64,000 bases of DNA from Bacillota bacterium (GTDB taxonomy: Bacteria; Bacillota; UBA4882; UBA8346). The stretch spans positions 744,001 through 808,000 of the forward strand of contig JAEYGI010000040.1 of assembly GCA_023402395.1 (NCBI GenBank), given 5' to 3'. Numbering within the stretch: position 1 is the first letter of the stretch; each line of letters begins with the position of its first letter. Below the pieces are notes generated by a model. That model saw only the letters and a program-made list of their open reading frames with translations. It ran no database searches and was not told the origin of the DNA. This document shows positions 25,402 through 36,419 of this stretch, in pieces. A program made the translations under genes and the position numbers.

Positions 25402-26319
25402 ATGATAAATTCCATGAATCGATATCGCGAAATCGAATTAACCGATAAGCCTTCATTTGATCGAATTCTCAACGAACTGGGACCCGAATCTTCCGATCTC
25501 ACGTTCACCAACCTTTTTATGTGGAAGCATAATTACGGGCTGCACATCTCTTATGAACCGGAACTTGATTATTGGTTGATCTTCGCTCAACCCCCTTCGC
25601 CCAAATGGAAACCGTTTTTCCTGCCTCCGGTCGGAGATTGGGCCAATCGGGAAAAGCTTCATGCCGCTCTGGAATTGATGGTTGCCACGGCCAACGCAGC
25701 CGACGCCGCTTTCAGGATTCGAAGGGCTCCGGCGGCGTTGGTCCAAGCGATCCAGGCCGCCGGATTTCCGATTCACCAGAAGGAAGAACGGTATACCTAT
25801 GATTATCTGTACCGAACCGAGGACTTAATCAATCTTTCCGGACGCAAATACCATTCCAAGCGCAATCATCTCAATCAATTCCAACGGAAATATCATTGGG
25901 AGTTTGCCAAAATCACGCCGGAGATCGCGGCCGAATGCCTAGAAATCGAGCAGGACTGGTTCAATATCTCCAAGACGCGCGAACTGTTGACCGATGAGGA
26001 ATGGGCGATGGCTACCGTTTTTCGGAATTTTGAAGCCTTGAAGGTGACCGGCGGAGTGCTGCGGATCGAGGGGCAAATCGCGGCGATTGCCGTAGGCGAG
26101 CGATTAAACCAAAACACGGCGGTGATTCACATCGAGAAGGCCAATACCGAATTTGACGGCATTTATGTGGCCATTAACCAGCAATTCGCCGCCAATTGCT
26201 GGCAAGACTGGGAGTTTATCAATCGCGAGGAAGATATGGGCCTCGACGGGTTGCGGCAATCGAAATTATCCTATCATCCCTACCAGCTGATTGAGAAATA
26301 CAGTATTATTCAAGCGTAG
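25402..26319 (+). CDS. DUF2156 protein (GNAT-like acyltransferase fold)
   Basis: A 305-residue protein of the DUF2156 family, related to the C-terminal catalytic region of lysylphosphatidylglycerol synthase MprF and to FemX-like double GNAT folds. Supporting stretches are DLTFTNLFMWKHNYGLHI, GRKYHSKRNHLNQFQRKY and VHIEKANTEFDGIYVAINQQF, with NREEDMGLDGLRQSKLSYHP near the end, all typical of this family. No membrane domain is fused, unlike MprF. The substrate is unknown; aminoacyl-tRNA-dependent transfer is only a family-based guess. The start could be ATG 25402 or ATG 25414; the AAAGGA site is poorly spaced for either. Confidence 0.85.
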   Translation: MINSMNRYREIELTDKPSFDRILNELGPESSDLTFTNLFMWKHNYGLHISYEPELDYWLIFAQPPSPKWKPFFLPPVGDWANREKLHAALELMVATANAADAAFRIRRAPAALVQAIQAAGFPIHQKEERYTYDYLYRTEDLINLSGRKYHSKRNHLNQFQRKYHWEFAKITPEIAAECLEIEQDWFNISKTRELLTDEEWAMATVFRNFEALKVTGGVLRIEGQIAAIAVGERLNQNTAVIHIEKANTEFDGIYVAINQQFAANCWQDWEFINREEDMGLDGLRQSKLSYHPYQLIEKYSIIQA

Positions 26320-26339
26320 TAAATTCAAGGAGATGCGCC

Positions 26340-26831
26340 ATGGCGACCGAATTTTCATTTGATGCCGTGTCCAAAGTGGACCTGCAAGAAGTGACCAATG
26401 CCTTGAACCAGGCCGAGAAAGAGATCGGCCAGCGGTATGATTTTAAAGGAAGCAAGACGGAACTATCCTTGGAAGGCCAAACCATCAAAATCGTGGCCGC
26501 CGATGATTTCAAGCTGAAAAGTGTCATCGATATTTTAAAAACCAAACTGATTACCAGAAAGGTTCCAGTCAAGAATCTGGACTACGCGAAAGTCGAGGAA
26601 GCGAGCGGAGGGTCAAAACGCCAGCTGATCACGATCAAACAGGGAATCGAATCGGAAACCGCCAAAAAGATGGCCAAGGACATTAAAGGCCTTAATTTAA
26701 AAGTTCAAACCCAGATCATGGGTGATCAGCTCCGGGTCTCCGGGAAGAACAAAGACGATTTGCAAGCGGCGATCCGGTTTTTGCGGGAAAAGGATTATGG
26801 GTTGGAACTCCAATTCATCAATTTCCGCTAA
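26340..26831 (+). CDS. yajQ: YajQ family protein, possible c-di-GMP-binding protein
   Basis: A 163-residue UPF0234 protein with the two tandem ferredoxin-like halves of the family: FSFDAVSKVDLQEVTNALNQA and IGQRYDFKGSKTEL in the first, QLITIKQGIESETAKKMAKDIK and VQTQIMGDQLRVSGKNKDDLQ in the second. In Xanthomonas and relatives YajQ proteins bind c-di-GMP and act with a transcription factor; elsewhere they bind nucleic acid or nucleotides. The stop overlaps the yqeK start codon region (26831), so it belongs to the yqeK-rsfS unit. Given a GGDEF/HD-GYP regulator in the same window, c-di-GMP binding is plausible but unproven. Confidence 0.93.
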   Translation: MATEFSFDAVSKVDLQEVTNALNQAEKEIGQRYDFKGSKTELSLEGQTIKIVAADDFKLKSVIDILKTKLITRKVPVKNLDYAKVEEASGGSKRQLITIKQGIESETAKKMAKDIKGLNLKVQTQIMGDQLRVSGKNKDDLQAAIRFLREKDYGLELQFINFR

Positions 26832-27412
26832 TGGGAGCAATGGACAGAGAGCAACTGATCGCCTTTTTGAGCGGTCATGTTTCCGCTGCCCGCCTGGAGC
26901 ACTGTCTTGGCGTGGAGCGGGCCGCGCTGGAGCTTGGACCCAAATTCGGCGCTCCGCCGGAATTGATTTCCCCGGCCGCCCTACTGCATGACTTGTGCCG
27001 CGAATACACGGCGGATTCACTATTGCAACTGGCTTCCAAGTTTGGTATAGTAATAAACGACATCGAACGCTCCGAACCCATACTATTGCACGGTTTGGTC
27101 GGAGCGGAGCTCGCTCACGCGGAGCTTGGAATCGATCATCCCGAGATTAGGGAGGCGATCTCATTCCATATTACCGGCGGGCCGGCCTTATCGGCCCTGG
27201 CAAGGTTGGTTTTTGTGGCGGATTTCGTGGAGCCGGGCCGGCAATTTATTAATGCACGGATTTTGCGGGATCAAATCCCGTTTCTGACTTCCGGACAGAT
27301 CTTGCTTAGAGTCTACAATTATACCATCTGCTACGTGACGCAAAAGGGCTATTTTATCCATCCGAATAGCGTGGCGGGTCGCAATGAGTTAATCTTCAAA
27401 GGAGTTCAATGA
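26831..27412 (+). CDS. yqeK: HD-domain Ap4A hydrolase, YqeK-like
   Basis: A 193-residue HD phosphohydrolase. The metal-binding residues are in RLEHCLGVERAA, LLHDLCREY, LLHGLVGAELAHAELG and ISFHITG, matching YqeK, which splits diadenosine tetraphosphate symmetrically into ADP. It overlaps yajQ at its start (ATG 26831 or ATG 26840) and overlaps rsfS by 4 bp at its end. In most Firmicutes nadD stands immediately upstream; here yajQ does. Confidence 0.93.
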   Translation: MGAMDREQLIAFLSGHVSAARLEHCLGVERAALELGPKFGAPPELISPAALLHDLCREYTADSLLQLASKFGIVINDIERSEPILLHGLVGAELAHAELGIDHPEIREAISFHITGGPALSALARLVFVADFVEPGRQFINARILRDQIPFLTSGQILLRVYNYTICYVTQKGYFIHPNSVAGRNELIFKGVQ

Positions 27413-27741
27413 ATAAACTATTGTTGCTGGCCAAAGAAGCGGCCGACGAGAAAAAGGCTCTTAATCCATTGATCCTGGATTTGCGGGAGATTTCGGGCAT
27501 CACCGATTATTTTTTAATCTGTTCCGGTCAGAACCCGGTGCAGATCCGGACCATCGCCGATAATATTTTGGACAAATTACGAACTGAATGGCCTCAACTC
27601 CCGTTCAAAGAAGGGTATCAGGACGGCCGGTGGATCTTGCTTGATTTCGGCGAGTTTGTGGTCCATGTTATGCATCAGGAGGAACGGGAATTTTACGCGC
27701 TGGAGCATTTGTGGCATGATGCCAAGCCGGTCAGCCTTTAA
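27409..27741 (+). CDS. rsfS: Ribosome silencing factor RsfS
   Basis: A 110-residue protein of the YbeB/Iojap family that binds ribosomal protein uL14 and blocks joining of the subunits when nutrients are scarce. Typical motifs are LREISGITDYFLICSGQNPVQ and GYQDGRWILLDFGEFVVHVM. Its ATG overlaps the stop of yqeK (ATGA), so translation is coupled. The leuS T-box leader starts right after it, the common yqeK-rsfS-leuS order in Firmicutes. Confidence 0.96.
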   Translation: MNKLLLLAKEAADEKKALNPLILDLREISGITDYFLICSGQNPVQIRTIADNILDKLRTEWPQLPFKEGYQDGRWILLDFGEFVVHVMHQEEREFYALEHLWHDAKPVSL

Positions 27742-27754
27742 TATGTTAAACGGC

Positions 27755-27955
27755 AGTGAAGAGGAACAGTAAGTTTGGAGGCGGTGTCTAGAGAACCGGT
27801 GGTTGGTGCGAACCGGGGACCGCTTCGAAGCCGAACTCAACCTTAGAGCCGACCATGGTACGGGGTAACCGGCCATCAAGGGTTCGCACGAACCGAAACA
27901 GGGTGGTACCGCGGATGATTCGCCCCTGGCAGCAGGCCGGGGCATTATTTTTTGA
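27755..27955 (+). promoter_or_regulatory. T-box leader controlling leucyl-tRNA synthetase
   Basis: Conserved T-box GGGTGGTACCGCGG at 27901-27914, followed by a terminator with GCCCC..GGC (27922-27930) and GCCGGGGC (27936-27943) and a T-rich tail to 27953. The stem I region spans about 27771-27850. A leucine specifier CTC is likely at 27836-27838 (in CGAACTCAACC), matching the gene controlled. Uncharged tRNA-Leu would allow readthrough into leuS. Confidence 0.92.
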
Positions 27956-27969
27956 TGGAGGTATGCGCT

Positions 27970-30414
<2,445 letters not shown>

Positions 30415-30500
30415 AATCCGCATCGCATCGTAAGTTTTCCCCGTACTCAGGGAACTTCTTGTTTAACGCAATTAACGTAGATCTGCGCTTACCAATTTAG

Positions 30501-30530
30501 TAAGCCCGGGGCAACCCCGGGCTTATTTGT
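30501..30530 (+). terminator. Terminator after leuS
   Basis: TAAGCCCGGGG (30501-30511) pairs with CCCCGGGCTTA (30515-30525), a very strong stem, followed by a T-rich tail. Confidence 0.9.
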
Positions 30531-30602
30531 TTGAATAGATCCCCAGTTCCAAGGGGAATTTATCAGGGAGGCTTCTGACACTTAACTGGGGTGAGGTTAA
30601 TC

Positions 30603-31865
30603 TTGAACAACAAATTGAAAAAGACCCTAATCGCCATGTTGGGCCTTTTTGTCGGAGTTATTACGATTTTTGCCTATGTTCAAACCGCTTCGTTTCCGGA
30701 ATATATTCATTTGAGCCCGGGGCAGCAATTAAGCCTGTCGGTTCATTATCCGTTGAGTTTTTATGAGCAAAAACAACATCAAAGTCGTAGAAAACTAGTG
30801 GTCCGGTCGGCGGCCTCAACCCATTATACCATCCAGCTTCGAGTATTTGGGGCCATTCCCATTAAAAATCTGCAGGTACGGGTGGAAGAACCGGTAATGG
30901 TAGTTCCCGGAGGGCAGGCCGTTGGAGTGCTTTATTCAAGCCAGGGCGTGGTCATTGTCGGTCATGTCCCCTTGCGAGGAAGCGATTCTAAACAATATTA
31001 TCCAGCCCGCGATGCTGGTTTAAAAATCGGGGATATTTTGACAGCCATCGATGGAATTTCCGTAAATACTGTAGACGAAGTTGAATTCATTCTCAAAAAT
31101 TTTACCAATGAGAAAAAAGGGTTAAGTCTGACGATATTGCGCCACGGCCAAATCTGCCGGTTGTTTATCAAACCGGTGTTAACGATGCGGGCCTCCGAGG
31201 AACGTTTCATGCTCGGGATCATGATTGAAGATCCGGCGGCGGGCGTCGGCACGCTTTCCTTTTATGACCCGGTTTCCCGCAAGTTTGCCGGCCTAGGCCA
31301 CCGGATCTCGGATTTTGCCGGGAAGCGGGAGATACCATTTCAGTCCGGAGAAATCGTCCTGGCCAATATTACCGGGTTACGAATGGGAACCCCTGGACAT
31401 CCCGGAGAAAAAATCGGTTTGTTTAATATTAATCTAAATCCAATCGGTAAGATCAGCCGTAATTGCGACTTCGGCATTTACGGAACTCTTTATGATACCT
31501 TTCCCATTGGTCCTGGTCGGCAAATTCCGGTAGCATTCAATTCCGAGGTGAAAGAAGGCCCGGCTCAAATATATACAGTGATTAAAGGAACAAAAGTTCA
31601 GTGTTTTGGGGTAACAATCCTCAAGGTGTATTCCCAGGAACGACCCCGGGCCAAGGGGCTGGTTATTAAGGTAACTGACCCCAAATTGCTCCGCCTGACC
31701 GGAGGAATTATTCAAGGAATGAGCGGCAGCCCAATTGTTCAAGACGGTAAGCTAATCGGGGCCATAACTCATGTTTTCGTCAATGATCCGACGAAAGGAT
31801 ACGGGATTCTGGCGGAATGGATGATCGGGGAAATGAATAAAAAAATGATTCCAAAAGCATCTTAA
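30603..31865 (+). CDS. spoIVB: Stage IV sporulation protein SpoIVB (S55 serine protease)
   Basis: About 420 residues. An N-terminal membrane segment (LIAMLGLFVGVITIFAYVQTA) is followed by a PDZ domain (about residues 100-200, YPARDAGLKIGDILTAIDGISV) and a chymotrypsin-like S55 domain with the catalytic Ser in GIIQGMSGSPIVQDGKLIGAI and His in FAGLGHRISD. In B. subtilis, SpoIVB made in the forespore signals across the inter-membrane space and triggers SpoIVFB to cleave pro-sigma-K. The sigK in this window fits that pathway. TTG 30603 is preferred, with GGGGTGAGG about 8 bp upstream. spo0A follows, the standard order in endospore formers. Confidence 0.95.
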   Translation: MNNKLKKTLIAMLGLFVGVITIFAYVQTASFPEYIHLSPGQQLSLSVHYPLSFYEQKQHQSRRKLVVRSAASTHYTIQLRVFGAIPIKNLQVRVEEPVMVVPGGQAVGVLYSSQGVVIVGHVPLRGSDSKQYYPARDAGLKIGDILTAIDGISVNTVDEVEFILKNFTNEKKGLSLTILRHGQICRLFIKPVLTMRASEERFMLGIMIEDPAAGVGTLSFYDPVSRKFAGLGHRISDFAGKREIPFQSGEIVLANITGLRMGTPGHPGEKIGLFNINLNPIGKISRNCDFGIYGTLYDTFPIGPGRQIPVAFNSEVKEGPAQIYTVIKGTKVQCFGVTILKVYSQERPRAKGLVIKVTDPKLLRLTGGIIQGMSGSPIVQDGKLIGAITHVFVNDPTKGYGILAEWMIGEMNKKMIPKAS

Positions 31866-31882
31866 AGGGATGCTTTTTTTAT
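31853..31882 (+). terminator. Terminator overlapping the end of spoIVB
   Basis: AAAGCATC (31854-31861) pairs with GATGCTTT (31869-31876), followed by a T run. The left arm lies within the last codons and stop of spoIVB. Confidence 0.88.
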
Positions 31883-31957
31883 TGAAATATCTGCTCCATA
31901 AAAAGGAATTTTTTCACTAGATAGCGAAGTCTTTTCAGAGCAATGGAGGTGTGTCGA

Positions 31958-32752
31958 TTGCAAATTGTTAAAGTCGGGATTGTTGATGATAATCAAGAAT
32001 TTTGCCTGCTTCTCAATGAGTATCTGTCAAATAAATCTGAGTTCGAAGTGGTCAGCATCGGGTATAATGGTCTAGATGCTATTGAAATTTTAAAACACGA
32101 CAATCTCGATATCCTACTCTTGGACATGATTATGCCAGAATTGGACGGACTGGCGGTTTTACAATGGATTAAAGAAAACCAACCGCAACCCCGGCCAAAG
32201 GTCGTAATTTTTTCAGCATTTGCACAGGAAGAAGTAGCCCGGAACGCGCTTCAATTAGGAGTTGATTATTATATACTGAAACCGTTTGATCTCAATATCC
32301 TTTCCCAGCGAATTATAGAAATTGCCAACGGTCCATCAAAAGATCAGGTCACCAAGCAGTCGTTCAAATCAAAAGCTACCGAAGATTTAAATAACGAACT
32401 TGAACTTGAGGTGTCCAAACTCATTCAAAGTTTGAGAATTCCGCCTAATTTTAAGGGATATGCCTATTTGCGGGACGCAATTATTTTAACCATCCAGCAA
32501 CCCGGCGTTATCACGGAAATTACCAAGAAACTTTATCCGATTATCGCCCAGCAATATAATACCACTCAGCACCGAGTGGAACGCACGATGCGGTTTGCCA
32601 TTGAAACCGCTTGGAATAAGGGAGATGTAAAAGTACTTCATGACCTGTTTGGCTATTGCGTGGACGACAAGAAGGGCAAACCAACCAATGCCTCCTTCAT
32701 TGCCAAAATTGCCGACAAAATTCGTCTTGACAAAAAAATACGAGCCGTATAA
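31958..32752 (+). CDS. spo0A: Sporulation master regulator Spo0A
   Basis: About 264 residues. The receiver domain has VGIVDDNQEFC and the phospho-acceptor Asp in ILLLDMIMPELDG (about residue 56), with the Lys in YYILKPFDL. The C-terminal DNA-binding domain has the Spo0A-specific helix TTQHRVERTMRFAIETAWNKG. It decides entry into sporulation when phosphorylated. The ATG at 31943 overlaps the GGAGGT site, so TTG 31958, seven bases further, is the likely start. It lies between spoIVB and steA. Confidence 0.97.
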   Translation: MQIVKVGIVDDNQEFCLLLNEYLSNKSEFEVVSIGYNGLDAIEILKHDNLDILLLDMIMPELDGLAVLQWIKENQPQPRPKVVIFSAFAQEEVARNALQLGVDYYILKPFDLNILSQRIIEIANGPSKDQVTKQSFKSKATEDLNNELELEVSKLIQSLRIPPNFKGYAYLRDAIILTIQQPGVITEITKKLYPIIAQQYNTTQHRVERTMRFAIETAWNKGDVKVLHDLFGYCVDDKKGKPTNASFIAKIADKIRLDKKIRAV

Positions 32753-32767
32753 CGGAGGATATATGAA

Positions 32768-33889
32768 TTGGATATCAAAGCAAAGGCTAGGCTCGATTCT
32801 CGTACCAAGAATCTGGTCAAACGAATTAAGCCTGGCGAAATCGCCATTATCGATCATTCCGATCTTGATCACGTCGCTGCGGACTCACTAGCCAAAGCCA
32901 AAGTAAAAGTAGTCATCAATGCCAGTCTTTCCATTACTGGACGTTATCCCAATCCCGGACCAGCGTTATTATTAAAAGAAGGGATTGAAATCTTGGATAA
33001 TGTGGGAAAAGATATTTTTCGGCATGTAAACGAGGGAGATCTTCTGGAGATAAAAGGAAACCAAATTTGGAATGGGGGGCATTTGGTAGGGGAAGGCGAG
33101 TTTTTACAATTGGAAGCCGTAAACCGACGTTTACGGGAAATTCGGGGAAATCTTGCGAATGAGCTGGAACTGTTTTTACAAAATACCCTTGAATATGCTT
33201 TAAAGGAAAAGGATTTAATTGTAGGCAACGTCCCGATTCCCGAAGTTAAGACCAAATTTGACGGTAAACCGGTGCTAGTGGTGGTGCGTGGTCAGAACTA
33301 TCGCGAGGATCTTACGATTATTAAATCATACATCGATGACGTGGATCCAGTTTTGATTGGTGTTGACGGCGGAGCCGATGCACTGATCGAGTTCGGTTAC
33401 AGACCGGATATTATTGTCGGAGATATGGACAGTGTTTCGGATAATGCCTTAAAAATATGTCCCGAACTTATCGTTCACGCCTATCCCGATGGACGGGCTC
33501 CCGGATTACGGCGAATACAGGAATTAAACCTATCCGCTATGCTTTTTCCGGCACCGGGGACCAGCGAAGATATCGCCCTGTTAATGGCGTATGAAAAGGG
33601 GGCAGACTTGATTGTGGCCGTAGGTACTCATTCCAACATGATCGATTTTCTAGAAAAAGGACGTCGTGGCATGGGCAGCACTTTTTTAGTCCGATTAAAA
33701 GTCGGGTCAATTTTAGTAGATGCCCGCGGAGTGAGTAAAATATATCAAGGACGCGTTAAATTACGATACCTGATTCAAATCGCGGTGGCCGGGATATTGG
33801 TGATCGCTACCGTATTGTTTCAGGCCCAGTGGTCACGCGATTTGATTCGTACCTTTTGGCTTCAGCTTAAAATATTATTAAGAATTTAA
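32768..33889 (+). CDS. steA: SteA-like protein (putative cytokinetic ring protein)
   Basis: A 373-residue protein with the SteA arrangement: an N-terminal domain (about 1-150), a thiamine-pyrophosphokinase-like middle (VLIGVDGGADALIEFGYRPDIIVGDMDSV, TSEDIALLMAYEKGADLIVAVGTHSNMIDFLEKGR) and a C-terminal membrane helix (about 330-350, YLIQIAVAGILVIATVLF). In actinobacteria SteA and SteB form a complex at the division site. Catalytic pyrophosphokinase activity is not expected. TTG 32768 follows CGGAGGA. It begins a unit with steB and two wall-related genes just behind spo0A. Confidence 0.92.
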   Translation: MDIKAKARLDSRTKNLVKRIKPGEIAIIDHSDLDHVAADSLAKAKVKVVINASLSITGRYPNPGPALLLKEGIEILDNVGKDIFRHVNEGDLLEIKGNQIWNGGHLVGEGEFLQLEAVNRRLREIRGNLANELELFLQNTLEYALKEKDLIVGNVPIPEVKTKFDGKPVLVVVRGQNYREDLTIIKSYIDDVDPVLIGVDGGADALIEFGYRPDIIVGDMDSVSDNALKICPELIVHAYPDGRAPGLRRIQELNLSAMLFPAPGTSEDIALLMAYEKGADLIVAVGTHSNMIDFLEKGRRGMGSTFLVRLKVGSILVDARGVSKIYQGRVKLRYLIQIAVAGILVIATVLFQAQWSRDLIRTFWLQLKILLRI

Positions 33890-33917
33890 TCGGCTGTGAA
33901 CTGCAGGGAGGATTAAA

Positions 33918-34811
33918 ATGATTGTCGATTTGCGTTACCATGTCGTATCGTTAGTGGCGGTTTTTTTAGCTCTTGGACTTGGAATCGTGATTGGAGCCAA
34001 TTTGGGGCGTTCCGTTAATTTGGGATTTGAAAAACAGATTCAAAATTTAGAGTCGACTTATGATAAAATACGGGAAGACCAGAAATTGATGCAGGCCTCT
34101 CTCCATGCCAAAGATTATGAATTGGAGGTCTCCAATCAATTTCAAAAAGCAATTGTTCCCACTTTAATCGGGAATAAACTCATTGGCAAACGGATTGCGA
34201 TTATCCGCACCAATACGTCGGTTGACTTCCGTTACACTAAACAACTGGTTAATATTTTGCGTCAAGCCGGAGCGGAAGTTTCGTCCATTACGACCTTTTC
34301 GAAAACCTTCATCATTAATGACAGTCAACTCCGGAAGGAAGTCGCCGAAGCGTTTGATCTGCAATTAACGGACAATAAGGGAATATTGCCTGAAATCGCC
34401 TCTAAGCTAGTCAAGATCATCGTTCAAGGGCAGGGATCCGCACAGTTGCTTTATTTGCAAAATAAAGACCTGGTTCAGCTATGGGGGGATTATAATCGGG
34501 GGTATATTGATACCATCATTTTTTGGGGCGGTGGAATGATCCCCGACAGTGATTTTCAAAAAGACCTTGACACCCCGCTGTTAGACGCCGTACGAAGGAA
34601 TGGTGTAACGCTGATCGGGGTTGAACCCAGTTTTGCCATCAATTCATACATGCGGCTTTACCAGGTGAAGTGTCAAACAACCATTGATAACATAGACGCT
34701 CCTCCCGGGCAGGTATCGCTGGTCTATTTATTGGCCTCTGGCAAAAAAGGCCATTATGGAATCAAAGATACCGCCCGGGCTTTGATCCCGGATATCCGGT
34801 TAAATTATTAG
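33918..34811 (+). CDS. steB: SteB/MctB-like membrane protein
   Basis: A 297-residue protein with one N-terminal membrane helix (VSLVAVFLALGLGIVIGANLG), a coiled-coil-prone stretch (QIQNLESTYDKIREDQKLM, about residues 40-65) and an extracytoplasmic domain. The start MIVDLRYHVVSLVAVF is diagnostic of the family that includes mycobacterial MctB, once annotated as a copper transporter, and SteB, the partner of SteA. With steA immediately upstream, a role in division or wall assembly is more likely than copper transport. Confidence 0.9.
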   Translation: MIVDLRYHVVSLVAVFLALGLGIVIGANLGRSVNLGFEKQIQNLESTYDKIREDQKLMQASLHAKDYELEVSNQFQKAIVPTLIGNKLIGKRIAIIRTNTSVDFRYTKQLVNILRQAGAEVSSITTFSKTFIINDSQLRKEVAEAFDLQLTDNKGILPEIASKLVKIIVQGQGSAQLLYLQNKDLVQLWGDYNRGYIDTIIFWGGGMIPDSDFQKDLDTPLLDAVRRNGVTLIGVEPSFAINSYMRLYQVKCQTTIDNIDAPPGQVSLVYLLASGKKGHYGIKDTARALIPDIRLNY

Positions 34812-34833
34812 TGTCGAGCATGGAGGTGGAACA

Positions 34834-35520
34834 GTGGAAACAGAAAAGCGGGACTATGTAACGGTGTTAATTCCGGCATATAATGAAAGTGCTTCAATTG
34901 GAGATACAGTTCAGGCCATAAAAAACACCCGAAAAGTCGATCAACTGATCGTCATTAACGATTGTTCAACCGATGCAACCGGGGAATTGGCCAGGGAAAA
35001 CGGGGCGGAGGTGATCGATCTTCCCGCCAATTTGGGCAAAGGAGGGGCGCTGAATTATGGTTTGAAGTTGGCCAGAGGAACAATTGTCGGTTTAATTGAT
35101 GGTGACTTGGGACGTTCGGCCTCCGAAATTGAAAAATTATTGGAACCGGTATTAACCAATAAAGCGGATATGACCATTGGCAAATTTCCTCCCCCGCAAA
35201 AAAAAGGAGGATTCGGACTGGTAACCACCCTAGCCAAGAAAGGGATACGATGGCTTACCGGTCTTGAAGTCGCGAGTCCGTTATCGGGGCAAAGAGTTTT
35301 AAAGCTTGAGGTAATTAAAGCGGTTGGACCGTTTGAATCGGGTTTTGGAGTTGAGGTGGGTTTGACCATTGATGTTTTCCGGCATGGATTCCGGGTAAAA
35401 GAGATTCCAGTGCAAATGACGCATGCGGAAACCGGCAGAAATTTGGCTGGTTTTCTCCATCGCGGACGGCAATTTTGGGATGTTTTAATGGTATTGTCGA
35501 AGAGACTCATATGGAGGTGA
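34834..35520 (+). CDS. Family 2 glycosyltransferase
   Basis: A 228-residue GT2 enzyme of the dolichyl-phosphate-glucose-synthase-like branch: VTVLIPAYNESASIGDTV at the start, VINDCSTDATGELAREN, NLGKGGALNYGLKLARG and a DGDLG metal-binding DxD. A loop with PLSGQRVLKLEVI is typical of enzymes that use polyprenyl-phosphate or similar acceptors. No membrane helices are present. It follows steB and overlaps the next gene region, forming the unit steA-steB-GT2-MraY-like, so its product is probably a wall or membrane-linked glycan. GTG 34834 follows GGAGGTGG. Confidence 0.9.
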   Translation: METEKRDYVTVLIPAYNESASIGDTVQAIKNTRKVDQLIVINDCSTDATGELARENGAEVIDLPANLGKGGALNYGLKLARGTIVGLIDGDLGRSASEIEKLLEPVLTNKADMTIGKFPPPQKKGGFGLVTTLAKKGIRWLTGLEVASPLSGQRVLKLEVIKAVGPFESGFGVEVGLTIDVFRHGFRVKEIPVQMTHAETGRNLAGFLHRGRQFWDVLMVLSKRLIWR

Positions 35521-35525
35521 AGGAG

Positions 35526-36419
35526 ATGGAATTATCAGAAATTTTCCAGCCCATTTTGATTTCGTTAAGTCGTTTTTTTTTAATATTAGGCGTTTCTTAT
35601 ATTCTTACACTACTTTCTTTGCCGTATTTACTGAAGATGATTTCCAAAGCCGGAATTGTAAAGGAAAATTACCGAGGGGAGAGAATTCCCTCTGCCGGAG
35701 GCATGGTTTTTATCAGCTTGCTTCCGGTTATTACGGGACTCGGGTTGGCGTTGGGAGTAGCTACTTTTTCAAATGCATCCGTCTTTCTTTTTTTATTCGT
35801 CATCCTGGGCATGGGGTTTCTCGGCTTTATCGACGACCAATTAGGGGATCACGAGGTGAAAGGGTATAAAGGCCATATAACAAAACTCCTCAAGGAACAT
35901 GAACTTACTACCGGTGGCTATAAGTTACTTTTTGGCGGAGTGATCGCCTTAGTCTTTAGTCTGGGAACCGCCAAACTGCTTACTCCCCGCTTTGAGTTGC
36001 TTTCGATGATTCTGAATTTTCTGCTGGTATGTGCCGCTGCCAATACAATTAACCTGTTTGACCTGCGTCCCGGGCGGGCGGGGAAGGTATATGTTTTGGG
36101 TTTTATCATCATACTGGTATTTAGTAAAACTTTTGAAAACCACATCGGATTATTCCTTCCGATTTTGGCGATTCTATTTGCCTATCTTCCGTTGGATTTG
36201 CGAGCGAAAGTCATGTTGGGCGACTTGGGCTCGAATCTGCTGGGTGCCTCGCTGGGAATGATGATGGCCTGGATGTTCAGTGATCTCAGTAAGGCAGTCG
36301 CGTTGATTTTAATCATCGGATTGCAAATCGCTTCAGAAAAATATTCATTCAGCGAGATTATCAATAAGTATCAATGGTTGAGAGCCCTGGACGATTTCGG
36401 GCGGAGGAAAAAACTTTGA
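35526..36419 (+). CDS. MraY-like phospho-sugar transferase (GT4 membrane family)
   Basis: A 297-residue integral membrane protein with about nine to ten helices, related to MraY, WecA and TagO. The conserved acidic motif GFIDDQLGD and the NLFDLRPGRA and MLGDLGSNLLGA stretches identify the family, which moves a sugar-1-phosphate from UDP-sugar to undecaprenyl phosphate. It is shorter and more divergent than MraY, so its sugar is unknown. ATG 35526 follows GGAGGTG by 6 bp. Its TGA overlaps the TTG start of nfo. Confidence 0.88.
   Translation: MELSEIFQPILISLSRFFLILGVSYILTLLSLPYLLKMISKAGIVKENYRGERIPSAGGMVFISLLPVITGLGLALGVATFSNASVFLFLFVILGMGFLGFIDDQLGDHEVKGYKGHITKLLKEHELTTGGYKLLFGGVIALVFSLGTAKLLTPRFELLSMILNFLLVCAAANTINLFDLRPGRAGKVYVLGFIIILVFSKTFENHIGLFLPILAILFAYLPLDLRAKVMLGDLGSNLLGASLGMMMAWMFSDLSKAVALILIIGLQIASEKYSFSEIINKYQWLRALDDFGRRKKL

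Noticed and set aside
33918..34811. Copper transporter
   Set aside because: Family name is historical; one membrane helix and the steA neighbour fit a SteB role.
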